Positions 51,453-60,941 are shown, numbered from the stretch's first letter. The stretch is DNA of 64,000 nt from CAYPGT01 sp964512985 (GCA_964512985.1 CAZELI010000002.1:77650-141649); one strand, 5' to 3'. Notes: generated by a model not told the origin, from the letters alone. Made by a program: numbers and translations.

Positions 51453-51710
51453 ATGAATCCAAAAGGAATAAGTTACATAATTTGGATACTTAAATTAACT
51501 GGGGTTTGTTTATTAATGCCATTTTGCCAAACCTTTCATAAATGGTTAACTGGTGAAAGCTTTACTGAAAAACCACAATTAGCAATATCAATAAATTTAT
51601 CTATGCTGGGAATAATGCTATTATTATTTGCATATTGTTTTACAATAGGTTCATACAAACAAACCCCCAAGAGCAAGAAACAAAAAATAAGAGGTAAAAA
51701 AGATGACTGA
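51453..51710 (+). CDS. Small two-helix membrane protein (type A)
   Basis: 85 residues with two membrane helices (IIWILKLTGVCLLMPF and ISINLSMLGIMLLLFAYCFT) and a strongly basic tail (KQTPKSKKQKIRGKKDD). The motif MP-x7-WLTG between the helices recurs as MP-x7-YLTG in the type A gene at 52037, so the two are probably paralogues. It overlaps the next gene by 8 nt. It follows a family C element. Function unknown. Confidence 0.7.
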   Translation: MNPKGISYIIWILKLTGVCLLMPFCQTFHKWLTGESFTEKPQLAISINLSMLGIMLLLFAYCFTIGSYKQTPKSKKQKIRGKKDD

Positions 51711-51846
51711 ATTTGATAAAGAAATTTTAGAGGCTGCAACTAAAGTATTAATTATGTTATTCTCAGCAATAGCTTGGTGCTGTTGGATGACATTCAAAAA
51801 ATCAAGCAAGAAATCAATTCCAAAGTCCTCTCTGACTTATCTCTAG
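51703..51846 (+). CDS. Tiny one-helix membrane protein (type B)
   Basis: 47 residues: acidic start MTEFDKEILEA, one helix (ATKVLIMLFSAIAWCCWM), basic tail (FKKSSKKSIPKSS). An AGAGGTAAAAAAG stretch upstream may serve as ribosome binding site. The start lies within the end of the type A gene, so translation is probably coupled. Same architecture as the B proteins at 52242 and 17805. Confidence 0.65.
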   Translation: MTEFDKEILEAATKVLIMLFSAIAWCCWMTFKKSSKKSIPKSSLTYL

Positions 51847-51877
51847 ACTTAATCTTATCCTTTTTATTTATTAGTTC

Positions 51878-52008
51878 TTAACCTCTAGAGGTTAAATGAC
51901 CCCCTTTATTGAAGTTTTTAAAATATCAAAATTACTATATATCTATATAACCCTTACCAACATTAGGTTTCAAAATAAATTCTCAGAGGTTTTTTGACCC
52001 CTTTCAAT
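51878..52008 (+). repeat. Family C element, copy 3
   Basis: Same 18-bp palindrome TTAACCTCTAGAGGTTAA (51878-51895), then GAGGTTAAATGACCCCC and, about 106 bp later, GAGGTTTTTTGACCCCTTTC. The inner part shares TATAACCCTTA, AACATTA and AAATAAATTCTCA with copy 2 but is otherwise diverged. It separates the two cassettes. Confidence 0.88.
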
Positions 52009-52036
52009 TACAGAAATTAATATTCATAATTATTTT

Positions 52037-52237
52037 GTGAGCGAGAGACAAAAAACATTTCTATATTGGTTATCAAGCCTTTTAGCTGTATACTCTATGA
52101 TGCCACTAGGTAGTAATGTCTTAAATTATTTAACTGGTTCAGAATGGGTAAACTTTACTCGCTTATTGTTTTCAGGTATACTTGCATTAATAGGAATATT
52201 AGTCTTATATATTATTTTCTGTAAAATAAAGGAGTAG
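52037..52237 (+). CDS. Small two-helix membrane protein (type A)
   Basis: 66 residues, GTG start, with two membrane helices (TFLYWLSSLLAVYSMMPL and LLFSGILALIGILVLYIIF) and a short basic end (CKIKE). MP-x7-YLTG matches the same place in the protein at 51453. First gene after family C copy 3. Function unknown. Confidence 0.65.
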   Translation: MSERQKTFLYWLSSLLAVYSMMPLGSNVLNYLTGSEWVNFTRLLFSGILALIGILVLYIIFCKIKE

Positions 52238-52241
52238 ATAA

Positions 52242-52391
52242 ATGGAACCAAATGAATTATTAGGCATATTCGGCATAATGTTTTTCATGTCAATTCCTTT
52301 CATATTTCTTGCAGAAGGAGCAAGATTAAATAAGAAGAAAAAGGAATCTAAAAACCCAAACCGTGCAGCTCTTGCAATCTATGGGATGTAG
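52242..52391 (+). CDS. Tiny one-helix membrane protein (type B)
   Basis: 49 residues: acidic start MEPNELL, one helix (GIFGIMFFMSIPFIFLA), basic tail (RLNKKKKESKNPNRA). Clear AAAGGAGTAGATAA site. It follows the type A gene by 4 nt. Its last 44 nt overlap the 3' end of the convergent P-loop gene; the overlapping tail may be unimportant. Confidence 0.65.
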   Translation: MEPNELLGIFGIMFFMSIPFIFLAEGARLNKKKKESKNPNRAALAIYGM

Positions 52392-52917
52392 ACTCTGACT
52401 TAATCTCATAAACCCTATCCTCTAATCCCCAATCAAGAACTATTGATTTAAGCAACCTGTCTATTTGTTTATGATAAACAGGGTTCGTCCAACGAAACCC
52501 ATCATCTTCAGCTGGAAACATTATCGGTATATAAATGAGGAGATCATATTTTTGTGCTTGTAGCATTGCTTGCTGGTAATAAATTTCAGCTCGTTCTACT
52601 TCTAAATAGTTCCAAGACCAACGCATATAATATGCCCAGGCATCAAGAGTAGATCTATCTGCAATAAATCTTTCACAAGCATTCTCTAATTGAATTTGCC
52701 TCTCTAATAAATCTTCACGAAATTTATGTACATCCTCTGTAATTGCATAAGGCGAATTATAGCCACGTTCAGCACAAAGCGTACGCACTACTTCATCAAT
52801 CTTAGTATAAGACTGAATAATATTATTATCCTTGAATAACTCATTAAGCAGTGTTGTCTTACCAACCCCACCTGCTCCGATGAGAGCAATCCTAGACTTG
52901 CTCCCAGCCATAATCAT
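52348..52917 (-). CDS. P-loop ATPase/kinase of the NadR-like (AAA_28) family
   Basis: 189 residues with Walker A GAGGVGKTTLLNEL and ADRSTLDAWAYYMRW, typical of AAA_28 proteins related to the NadR ribosylnicotinamide kinase domain and deoxynucleoside kinases. Substrate unknown. It overlaps the ilvB end by 26 nt, with starts at 52917 or at MAGSKSRIAL (52911). It is convergent with, and overlaps, the tiny type B gene. Confidence 0.75.
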   Translation of the reverse strand: MIMAGSKSRIALIGAGGVGKTTLLNELFKDNNIIQSYTKIDEVVRTLCAERGYNSPYAITEDVHKFREDLLERQIQLENACERFIADRSTLDAWAYYMRWSWNYLEVERAEIYYQQAMLQAQKYDLLIYIPIMFPAEDDGFRWTNPVYHKQIDRLLKSIVLDWGLEDRVYEIKSESTSHRLQELHGLGF

Positions 52918-54727
52918 TTATTGATCTATCGTCTGTAGTTTCTCTAGTCTTACTGGTAAGTGTACAACTGTCAATCCCCATCATATCCATATTAGAAGCT
53001 CCAGGAGGTACAATAGGCCAAACATTCATCTCATAAGCCATAGGGAAGTCTATTACCGTAGCTTCTCCATCTTCAAAAGCCTTCTTCAATATAGTTTCTA
53101 CATCAGCTCTTGATTCAGGTTTATGTCCATTAAGACCATAGGCTTGAGCAAGCTTCACGAAGTCAGGGCTTCCATGTTTAAGATCTACATGAGAGTATTT
53201 TTTTTCATAAAATAAATCTTGCCATTGACGAACCATGCCTAGATTATTGTTATTAAAAATACAATTGATAACTTTTAGGTTATAAGCTTTAAGCGTACCT
53301 AATTCTTGCTCGCACATTTGGAAACTACCATCACCAGAGATATTCACAACTACTTCATCTGATCTATCATTATCCGTTCCACGAGAGTCTTCAAGCGCCG
53401 CAGCGCCACCCATTGCAGCAGGCAAGCCATACCCCATAGTTCCAGCACCACCACTAGTAAGCCATTGATTTGGATGATTTATATCAGCATGCTGTGCAGC
53501 CCACATTTGATGCTGCCCCACGTCTGTAGAATAGACCACTTTATCTCCACCAAGCTTCTTAATAATTTTTAGAATATGCTGCGGGCTAATTAACTCTTCT
53601 GCGATTGGATCATGATCTAATGGATATTCATCTTTCCATTCTTGAACTTTTTTATTCCATTCTTCGATATCAGGTTTTTGTTTATTGATTTCTTTAATTA
53701 GTTCTTTAAGAACATTCTTAGCATCACCAACTATTGGGATATCAATCATCTCACGCATTTTACGGTTCTTACTAACTTCAGCTGGATCTATATCGATATG
53801 AATTACATCTGCATCTGGCGCAAATGTCTCGATCTTCCCGGTCACTCTATCATCAAACCTTGCACCAATAGCAATCAGTAAGTCACAATTATAAATAGAG
53901 TAATTTGCATAAGCTGTTCCATGCATACCAAGCATACCCAAGAAAAGAGGATGTTTATGCGGCATTGCACCTTTAGCTTGAAGCGTAGTAGTTACTGGAA
54001 TATTACAAGTCTCAACTAATTCTCTAAGTAATGAAGTTGCACCAGAACTAATTATTCCACCACCCGCATAAACCACTGGACGACGGGCTTTCAGGATACG
54101 CTTAGCGGCATTCGCGATCTGCTTAGGATTACCATGAAGCATCGGTTTATAACCTTTGATATCTGGTTTATATTTATCATCAATTCTATTAGTGTTAGTT
54201 ACTTCATACTGACCATTCAGTACATCCTTAGGCATATCGATCAGAACCGGTCCTGGACGCCCTGTAGAACAAATATGAAAAGCATTGGCAACACAACGTG
54301 CCAAATCTTCTGGCTTACGCACTAGATAACTATGTTTCACAATCGGATAAGTTATACCGGTGATATCCGCTTCTTGGAAGAAATCTGAGCCAATTCCAAA
54401 AGTTGGCACTTGACCCGTAAGACAAACAATAGGGGTTGAATCCATATAAGCATCAGCAATACCAGTCACCAAGTTAGTAGCGCCAGGACCACTAGTAGCA
54501 AGTACCACTCCCGGCTTACCTGATACACGAGCATAACCTTCAGCCGCATGGCAGCCACCTTGTTCATGACGCACCAAAATATGCATTAATTCCTGTTCGT
54601 GATAAAGCTCATCATAAAGCCCTAATAAAACTCCGCCTGGATAACCAAAAAACCTCTTAACGCCTTGACGTCTTAGTTCTTTAAGTAGAGATTTGGCTCC
54701 TGTTGATGTTTCTTTCTGTGGGGGCAT
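52892..54727 (-). CDS. ilvB: Acetolactate synthase, large subunit
   Basis: 611 residues. ThDP enzyme: FGYPGGVLLGLYDEL, catalytic glutamate in LVRHEQGGCHAAEGYARVSG, FAD-binding middle domain, and the ThDP motif NISGDGSFQMCEQELGTL with NNNNLGMVRQWQDLFY. It makes acetolactate or acetohydroxybutyrate for branched-chain amino acids. The regulatory subunit gene ilvN is not next to it. A TATATT box (54736-54741, reverse strand) ends 8 nt before the ATG. Confidence 0.95.
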   Translation of the reverse strand: MPPQKETSTGAKSLLKELRRQGVKRFFGYPGGVLLGLYDELYHEQELMHILVRHEQGGCHAAEGYARVSGKPGVVLATSGPGATNLVTGIADAYMDSTPIVCLTGQVPTFGIGSDFFQEADITGITYPIVKHSYLVRKPEDLARCVANAFHICSTGRPGPVLIDMPKDVLNGQYEVTNTNRIDDKYKPDIKGYKPMLHGNPKQIANAAKRILKARRPVVYAGGGIISSGATSLLRELVETCNIPVTTTLQAKGAMPHKHPLFLGMLGMHGTAYANYSIYNCDLLIAIGARFDDRVTGKIETFAPDADVIHIDIDPAEVSKNRKMREMIDIPIVGDAKNVLKELIKEINKQKPDIEEWNKKVQEWKDEYPLDHDPIAEELISPQHILKIIKKLGGDKVVYSTDVGQHQMWAAQHADINHPNQWLTSGGAGTMGYGLPAAMGGAAALEDSRGTDNDRSDEVVVNISGDGSFQMCEQELGTLKAYNLKVINCIFNNNNLGMVRQWQDLFYEKKYSHVDLKHGSPDFVKLAQAYGLNGHKPESRADVETILKKAFEDGEATVIDFPMAYEMNVWPIVPPGASNMDMMGIDSCTLTSKTRETTDDRSINDYGWEQV

Positions 54728-54871
54728 GAGATGTTAATATATTATGCCAGATTTTTAAAACATCATGTAAAATCTAATAAATTTTATGGAATCATCTAGG
54801 CTGACAAATCATTAAAATACTATTATACTCATCTTATGTGGATATTTAGTTTTTAACCACATGAACAACGA

Positions 54872-56938
54872 ATGATTCAAGGAGCCCCATCTATAGTTCC
54901 TTCCCCAACTGGAGCTTCAATAAGTGAATCAAGAAGCGCTCCAATTATTCCTCATTCTAAAAGTCTATTAAAAGATTTACCTTTGATACATCAAACTACC
55001 ACAATTTCAAGTCAAGATCAAAAAACATTGGATAAATTATTAAAGGACTTTGATCCTCAATCTGGTAAAAAATATATTCTGGTTTTTGATATAGACGGAA
55101 CTCTAAGAAAAAACAATAGTGATCCTTATACTCAAGTTGATGCTATTGATCCAGAAATTGCACGATTATTAAGTGAGCTAAACTCTTTCCCAAATATCAA
55201 AGTTGTAACTCTGAGCAGTAGACCTGCGTATGCCATAACTCACTCAAATATTCCTAAGGACATAGATAGATTATGTTCTAACGGTGCTGAACACCTTTAT
55301 CCATTTGATCTTGAAGAAGATGTAAGCAGCATTAGCTATGATCTTTGGCATCCTAAACGACTCGCATTAACTGCATTATATGCAGTAGTACACAGAATTC
55401 ATGCCAATCTAGAAACTCAAACAAAAGATACGAAGAAAAAATCCTCTTCAAAATTAATGAAATTTTTTGATGAATGGATTAATTCTAAAGCCTTTGGCAT
55501 AAAACGACTCCTAGAACATTCTATTAAAAAGAATAAAATACCAGATCATGTTTTTTATTTTGGTAACAGTAAAGCAGATACAAAGGGAATGAAAGTATTG
55601 CAAGAACTCGCCCGAAAACATGAATTTAAAGTTAATACAGTGTTTATAAAAGATCCACATGATAGTGATGATCCCGCTATTAGCGATAGACTTTCAAGCT
55701 TTACCGACACTCATGCCTTCCTATATGCTGCCAGAAATAAGTTACCAATTAAGATTAGAGATAATGAAAGTTCTGCGGATTGTACGGTTGTAACTCATAA
55801 CTTACAAGGTAACGTTATTCCACTTCCTAATCACTATAAGAACTTACACTATGATCCGCTAGCTAACGAATCACGAGATCGACTCCACCACAATAGGATA
55901 CATACTTTTCAAGAATTCAATGGTAGTGATTTAGCGGATCTGATAGGTGAAGAACCTAATTCAGCGGGAGGATATAAATTAATAGATGGTTTGCATATTT
56001 TTTGGGCCCCAGATTTTAATCAGGGAACACCTACGAGTTTAGTAGATTTTTATTGTGATGAAAGTACATCACGTAGCAATTTAGAGCAAAAAGCCAGAAA
56101 GGGAATGCAATTTATAGTAACGACAGCTCCAAGTGAATATTTTAAATTAGAGTTAGATCCAATAATAGATACTAGTATCCAGAATGAAGCAAAACCTTGG
56201 TTTCGAATTTTCCAAGGACAAACCCAAAGCTCCAAAATAGATGGACTAATACATACATTAACTGGTTGGGGGAAAAAGCTTAGTTCAGCTTTAGCAATTA
56301 GATTAAAGGATTTGCAGAATCGCAGCATACAAATAATTAATTTTCATTTACCTGCAGTGATGGATAGTACACAGAGATTGGCTTTATTAAGAAAGATCCT
56401 CAATAGTGAAACATTAGCTATACATAAGTTAGCAACCATTATGGCTGGTGATTTCAATCCACTTGATAGTATACTAACTCCTAATTTACAGACTAGAGTC
56501 TCGGCTCGATCTGAAGAAACTCAATTAGAACAAGTTCTTAAGGAACATGGATTTGAAAGTCCCTTTAGAAGTAAGTCAACAACCCACTTCGATAAAAGAA
56601 CTTTCTTTAAACCACTGATCAATAACCTTTATAGATGTCTAGATTTAATTGCCATAAATAAGCATTTTAAATTTCATGATATTGATGAAGCTAAAGTATC
56701 ACAAAAAATAGAAGAATATAAATGTGAACCACGATCAGAACGTAGAAGATTACGTAAAAACTTACAGTATCCAAGTGGACTAAGTGTTGGTAAATGGCAT
56801 GGATCAGATCATCGAAAAGTTACAGGACTAATTGATCATATACACCAGCCTACCAACTCAAAAAGCAATGAAAACATTCATACATTTGTAGAAAAATTAA
56901 ACGCTGATCTAAACCAACATTATGTTTTACCAAGTTAA
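54872..56938 (+). CDS. Fusion of HAD phosphatase and EEP (DNase I-like) domains
   Basis: 688 residues. Residues 65-280 are a HAD phosphatase: LVFDIDGTLRKN (D73, D75), motif II in VVTLSSRP, and FGNSKADTKGM as motif IV, resembling the trehalose-phosphatase/sucrose-phosphatase branch. Residues 300-660 are an endonuclease/exonuclease/phosphatase domain: THNLQGN (N310), FQEFN (E348), NFHLP (H492), MAGDFNP (D527, N529) and HGSDHR (D646, H647). All EEP catalytic positions are present. EEP enzymes act on DNA, phosphoinositides or sphingomyelin. The Ser/Pro-rich N-terminus has no signal peptide. The substrate is unknown; it could act on a phosphorylated lipid or sugar. Confidence 0.78.
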   Translation: MIQGAPSIVPSPTGASISESRSAPIIPHSKSLLKDLPLIHQTTTISSQDQKTLDKLLKDFDPQSGKKYILVFDIDGTLRKNNSDPYTQVDAIDPEIARLLSELNSFPNIKVVTLSSRPAYAITHSNIPKDIDRLCSNGAEHLYPFDLEEDVSSISYDLWHPKRLALTALYAVVHRIHANLETQTKDTKKKSSSKLMKFFDEWINSKAFGIKRLLEHSIKKNKIPDHVFYFGNSKADTKGMKVLQELARKHEFKVNTVFIKDPHDSDDPAISDRLSSFTDTHAFLYAARNKLPIKIRDNESSADCTVVTHNLQGNVIPLPNHYKNLHYDPLANESRDRLHHNRIHTFQEFNGSDLADLIGEEPNSAGGYKLIDGLHIFWAPDFNQGTPTSLVDFYCDESTSRSNLEQKARKGMQFIVTTAPSEYFKLELDPIIDTSIQNEAKPWFRIFQGQTQSSKIDGLIHTLTGWGKKLSSALAIRLKDLQNRSIQIINFHLPAVMDSTQRLALLRKILNSETLAIHKLATIMAGDFNPLDSILTPNLQTRVSARSEETQLEQVLKEHGFESPFRSKSTTHFDKRTFFKPLINNLYRCLDLIAINKHFKFHDIDEAKVSQKIEEYKCEPRSERRRLRKNLQYPSGLSVGKWHGSDHRKVTGLIDHIHQPTNSKSNENIHTFVEKLNADLNQHYVLPS

Positions 56939-57897
56939 GCTTCTATATCCGCAAACAACGCAGAACTTAAATATCTTTCACCATTGGAAGGAATAATCAC
57001 TACTATAAGCTTACCTTTATTCTCAGGTCTCTTAGCTACTTCTAAAGCAGCAGCTATAGCAGCACCAGAAGAAATACCACACAATATACCCTCTTTCACC
57101 GCCGCTTCCCTAGCGTATTTCATGGCAGTGTTACTATTAATTTTAATAACTTCATCAATTACATCTCTATGAAGATTCTCTGGTATGAAACCTGCTCCAA
57201 TACCCTGGATCTTGTGGGGACCAGGCTCTCCGCCTGAAATCACTGGAGATTCTTCTGGTTCTATCGCAATCATCTTCACACTAGGCTTGCGAGATTTAAT
57301 CACTTCACCGCAACCAGTGATAGTACCACCAGTACCAACTCCCGAAATAATAATATCTACCTTAGCATCTGTATCTCTCCAGATCTCTTCAGCTGTAGTC
57401 TCTTTATGGATCTTAGGATTAGCAGGATTAGAAAACTGCTGCGGCATGAACGCATCAGCAGTAGTCTCATAGATCTCTTTAGCTTTCTCTATAGCACCCT
57501 TCATACCAAGCGCTCCAGGAGTAAGCACTAACTCTGCACCATATGCTTTAAGTAATTTACGACGCTCCATACTCATAGTATCTGGCATAGTAAGAATTAA
57601 TTTATAACCTTTAACCGCTGCAACCAAGGCTAGTGCGATTCCAGTATTACCACTAGTAGGCTCTACCAGAGTAGTTTTGCCAGCTGTAATTAATCCAGCC
57701 TTTTCAGCTTCTTGAATCATCGAATAACCAATACGATCCTTCACTGAACCAGCTGGATTAAAGAACTCAAGTTTAAGCACTATATCGGCTAGCACATTAT
57801 TTTCTTTTGCCATGCGATTTAATCGTACTAATGGTGTATTACCAATAAGTTCTGATATATTATTTGCTATTCTAGTCTTAGACTCTATGGTTGACAT
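56935..57897 (-). CDS. cysK: Cysteine synthase (O-acetylserine sulfhydrylase)
   Basis: 320 residues, PLP fold II: LEFFNPAGSVKDRIGYSMI holds the PLP lysine, PTSGNTGIALALVA binds substrate, VGTGGTITG binds the phosphate. Makes cysteine from O-acetylserine and sulfide. TATAAT (57906-57911, reverse strand) ends 8 nt before the ATG. The stop overlaps the convergent HAD-EEP gene's stop in a shared TTAA. Confidence 0.95.
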   Translation of the reverse strand: MSTIESKTRIANNISELIGNTPLVRLNRMAKENNVLADIVLKLEFFNPAGSVKDRIGYSMIQEAEKAGLITAGKTTLVEPTSGNTGIALALVAAVKGYKLILTMPDTMSMERRKLLKAYGAELVLTPGALGMKGAIEKAKEIYETTADAFMPQQFSNPANPKIHKETTAEEIWRDTDAKVDIIISGVGTGGTITGCGEVIKSRKPSVKMIAIEPEESPVISGGEPGPHKIQGIGAGFIPENLHRDVIDEVIKINSNTAMKYAREAAVKEGILCGISSGAAIAAALEVAKRPENKGKLIVVIIPSNGERYLSSALFADIEA

Positions 57898-57940
57898 AAC
57901 TATGGATTATAGCAAATAAGCTAAATTTGAACTAAAACTA

Positions 57941-60508
57941 ATGCCAACTACTCCGATAAACAAAGAAAAACTTTGCCTAGATATTATCCAGAGAATTAAG
58001 GCTGCTGTTGAGTTTGAGATGCAGCATCAGTATATTAACGCTATCGGTAAGACTGGAGATTTTCGTTCATATATACGAAGAGAAGCGCAAGCGGGACTTA
58101 ATTTATTTAGAGATAGTTTGCAATGGCATAACATTTACTCGTTAATGGATAGATATGCCTATCTGGATCTGGCAACAAGAATGAGCCTCTGTAAGAAAAT
58201 CATTCATAACATATTTGAACTAGAAGATTATTACGAAACCGAGATCACAAGTAAATCACAATCCCAAACTCCCACCAAAGAAGAAACTATTAAACCAATA
58301 GATCCTAATCTCGATATCTCAGAATTAGAAATCCAATATGTCAAAGGTGTGGGACCTGCACTGGCAGCCAAACTCAATATTCTCGGTATCAAGAACTGTG
58401 AAGATCTGCTCAACTATCTTCCAAGGCAGCATATTTCATATTCTGATGTCACTCCTATTAAAGAGATAGAAGAAGAGCAGGATGTAACGATTATGGGGCA
58501 ACTCAGTAAAATTACAGCTTTTAAAAGTCCGAACAAAAATCTAGTAATTCTAAGTATTTTTATAAAAGACAATAGCGGACAATTAAAGATCAATAAATTC
58601 TTTCAAGGTAACTCTGCTCATTTCTATCTTAAACAATACAAGGGAATGTATCCGATTGGTGCTTATTGTATTTGTGTGGGTACTGTTAAACGCGATAAAT
58701 TCTCCAAACAAAAAACCATCCATAATGCAATCATAGAGATCATTTCAGAAGATTTTAGCGAGACTGATAGGTCAGAGCAGATACATACCGCTAAGATAGT
58801 CCCTATTTATCCACTTACAGAAGGTCTATCATTAATGGTGCTTCGTAAATTAATCCATAAGACTCTTAACGCTTACAAACATAACCTTAAGGAGTTTATA
58901 CCCACTAACATCATAGAAGCTAATAATCTAATAGGCTACGCCGAAGCCATAGAAGAAATTCATTTCCCGACATCTTTAGAGACTAAGAACCAAGCTGCGA
59001 CACGTTTACTATTTAATGAAATGTTCTTAATGCAAGTAAGGTTTATGCAAGTGCGTCACAAGCACAAGCATAAAAATAAAGGTATCAAGTTTAATTGTTT
59101 CGAAAATGGCTTAGTAGATAAGTTTATAGAAGCATTACCATTTGAACTAACATACGCGCAGCAGCGTGTCTTCTACCAAGAAATACTCCCTGACATGGTT
59201 TCAAGCACCCCAATGCATAGGTTACTGCAAGGTGATGTAGGTTCGGGTAAGACAGTAGTAGCTTTCTTAGCATTATTAGTGGCAGTCGCTGACGGTTATC
59301 AAGGAGCGATAATGGTGCCTACCGAGATTCTTGCTGAACAGCATTATAAGAAATTTAATGAGTGGGTTAATCGCATGCAAGAAGAACTCCGTATTAAAGC
59401 CTCATTGCTTATCGGCAAACAAAGGGTTAAAGAACGTAGAGCTGTCCTAGAGGGATTAAAGAACGGAAACATAAATATAGTAGTTGGTACTCATGCATTA
59501 ATCCAAGAAAAAGTAGAGTTTAAACGTTTAGGGTTAATTGTTATCGATGAGCAGCATCGTTTTGGAGTGAAACAACGTGAGGAACTTGCTCGTAAAGTTC
59601 TTACTAATAATTCACAAGATTCTCAACTGCAGATAGGAGAAACGGTTAGTGAAGAATTGATAGATAAAGAGTTTGGTACAACTATAGAGAAGTTATTTAT
59701 GACTGCGACACCTATCCCTCGAAGCTTAGCGCTTGCAATGCACGGAGATCTGGATATGTCTGAAATAGATGAGATGCCAGTTGGACGTATACCAATAATC
59801 ACAGATATAGTTAGCAAGAAAGCCGACGCCTATAAATTAATTAAATCAGAATTAGACAAGGGTAACCAAGCATATATAGTGTTTCCTTTAATTGACGAAT
59901 CAGAGGCACTTGCCGCCAAAGCCGCTACAGTAGAGCATGATAGATTACAAAAAACAGTATTCATCGATTATAAGATGGGTTTATTACATGGTCGTCTTAA
60001 GGAAGATGAGAAGAATAATATTATGGATAGTTTTAGGCGCGGTGAGATTGATATATTAGTAGCTACTACGGTTATAGAAGTAGGAGTAGATGTAGCTAAT
60101 GCTACTGTGATGCTGATAGAATCAGCAGAGAGATTTGGATTAGCACAATTACATCAGCTTCGAGGTAGAGTCGGCAGAAGCGATAAACAATCTTACTGTC
60201 TACTTTCTAGCGGTTCTAATAGCGAAACTAGTAGACAGAGGCTTGCGATACTTACCAAAACCAATAATGGATTTGTCATTGCCCAAGAAGATTTGAAAAT
60301 TCGCGGAGCTGGTGACATCATTGGCTTAAAACAATCCGGCATACCAGAATCTGCACTACAAGGCTTAGTAGACCAAGAGGATCTATTAATTCACTCTCGC
60401 AACGCTGCCCGTCAACTTATAGACCTTAACCCAGAACTTGAGAATCTTGATAGTCTCAAAAAGAAACTAACCAGAAGTGCTGCTAATGCGCATTTGAATG
60501 CAGGGTAA
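57941..60508 (+). CDS. recG: ATP-dependent DNA helicase RecG
   Basis: 855 residues. A roughly 120-residue N-terminal extension precedes the wedge/OB domain (YVKGVGPALAAKLNILGI onward); then the helicase core with Walker A LLQGDVGSGKTVVA, DEQH box IVIDEQHRFGVKQRE, TATPIPRSLAL, and the C-terminal domain HQLRGRVGRSDKQSYCLL. It remodels stalled forks and Holliday junctions. The long extension resembles cyanobacterial and plant RecG. Confidence 0.95.
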   Translation: MPTTPINKEKLCLDIIQRIKAAVEFEMQHQYINAIGKTGDFRSYIRREAQAGLNLFRDSLQWHNIYSLMDRYAYLDLATRMSLCKKIIHNIFELEDYYETEITSKSQSQTPTKEETIKPIDPNLDISELEIQYVKGVGPALAAKLNILGIKNCEDLLNYLPRQHISYSDVTPIKEIEEEQDVTIMGQLSKITAFKSPNKNLVILSIFIKDNSGQLKINKFFQGNSAHFYLKQYKGMYPIGAYCICVGTVKRDKFSKQKTIHNAIIEIISEDFSETDRSEQIHTAKIVPIYPLTEGLSLMVLRKLIHKTLNAYKHNLKEFIPTNIIEANNLIGYAEAIEEIHFPTSLETKNQAATRLLFNEMFLMQVRFMQVRHKHKHKNKGIKFNCFENGLVDKFIEALPFELTYAQQRVFYQEILPDMVSSTPMHRLLQGDVGSGKTVVAFLALLVAVADGYQGAIMVPTEILAEQHYKKFNEWVNRMQEELRIKASLLIGKQRVKERRAVLEGLKNGNINIVVGTHALIQEKVEFKRLGLIVIDEQHRFGVKQREELARKVLTNNSQDSQLQIGETVSEELIDKEFGTTIEKLFMTATPIPRSLALAMHGDLDMSEIDEMPVGRIPIITDIVSKKADAYKLIKSELDKGNQAYIVFPLIDESEALAAKAATVEHDRLQKTVFIDYKMGLLHGRLKEDEKNNIMDSFRRGEIDILVATTVIEVGVDVANATVMLIESAERFGLAQLHQLRGRVGRSDKQSYCLLSSGSNSETSRQRLAILTKTNNGFVIAQEDLKIRGAGDIIGLKQSGIPESALQGLVDQEDLLIHSRNAARQLIDLNPELENLDSLKKKLTRSAANAHLNAG

Positions 60509-60528
60509 TAAGCGACTTCGGAACCAGT

Positions 60529-60573
60529 CTAAAGTAAATAAGGTCTCAACAATAGCGCAATAATATTGATAAT
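60529..60573. repeat. 45-bp duplicate of the hppA 3' end (left copy)
   Basis: Matches 61325-61369 at 43 of 45 positions. The right copy begins exactly at the hppA stop codon and covers its last 15 codons; this left copy lies on the far side of the HEPN/nucleotidyltransferase module. The pair therefore flanks the module as direct repeats. Confidence 0.92.
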
Positions 60574-60941
60574 TAAATAGAACTCAAATCCAGTCCAGCT
60601 TCTTTAGTATAAATACATTTACCAGTCCGTTTAATTTCTTGTATAAAACCAGGATCAACAAAAGTCTCATTATAAAAAGTGCTTGAACAAAAAGATGTAA
60701 GCTGTAAGCCTGGCTCATATAATTTAATTTTAGTTTTAATAGATCTATTATTAGCATAGATACTTTTTTTTACTAGATCAGGAGAGACTACCGCCAAATC
60801 TATATCACTATCATTATTAGCAATGCCTTTAGCATATGAACCATATAATAAAGCTTCATCAACTACAAAGTCATTTGTAATTTTCAATATAATAGAACTT
60901 AGAAATTGCTCTAATTCTCTTCTATTTTTTTTTCTATCCAT
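60573..60941 (-). CDS. MNT-domain nucleotidyltransferase (putative antitoxin)
   Basis: 122 residues with the minimal nucleotidyltransferase motif LYGSYAKGIANNDSDIDLAV (G34-S35, D46, D48). It overlaps the HEPN gene by 31 nt. In such pairs the nucleotidyltransferase modifies or neutralises the HEPN protein. Sequence differs clearly from the MntA at 1975-2286, so this is a separate module. The stop codon touches the left flanking repeat. Confidence 0.8.
   Translation of the reverse strand: MDRKKNRRELEQFLSSIILKITNDFVVDEALLYGSYAKGIANNDSDIDLAVVSPDLVKKSIYANNRSIKTKIKLYEPGLQLTSFCSSTFYNETFVDPGFIQEIKRTGKCIYTKEAGLDLSSI

Noticed and set aside
51293..52008. Family C elements as integron attC sites (they contain GTTAAAT, like a core site, and separate small genes)
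   Set aside because: attC ends are inverted repeats that fold onto each other; here the ends are direct repeats (GAGGTT..TGACCCC twice) and no integron integrase is present.
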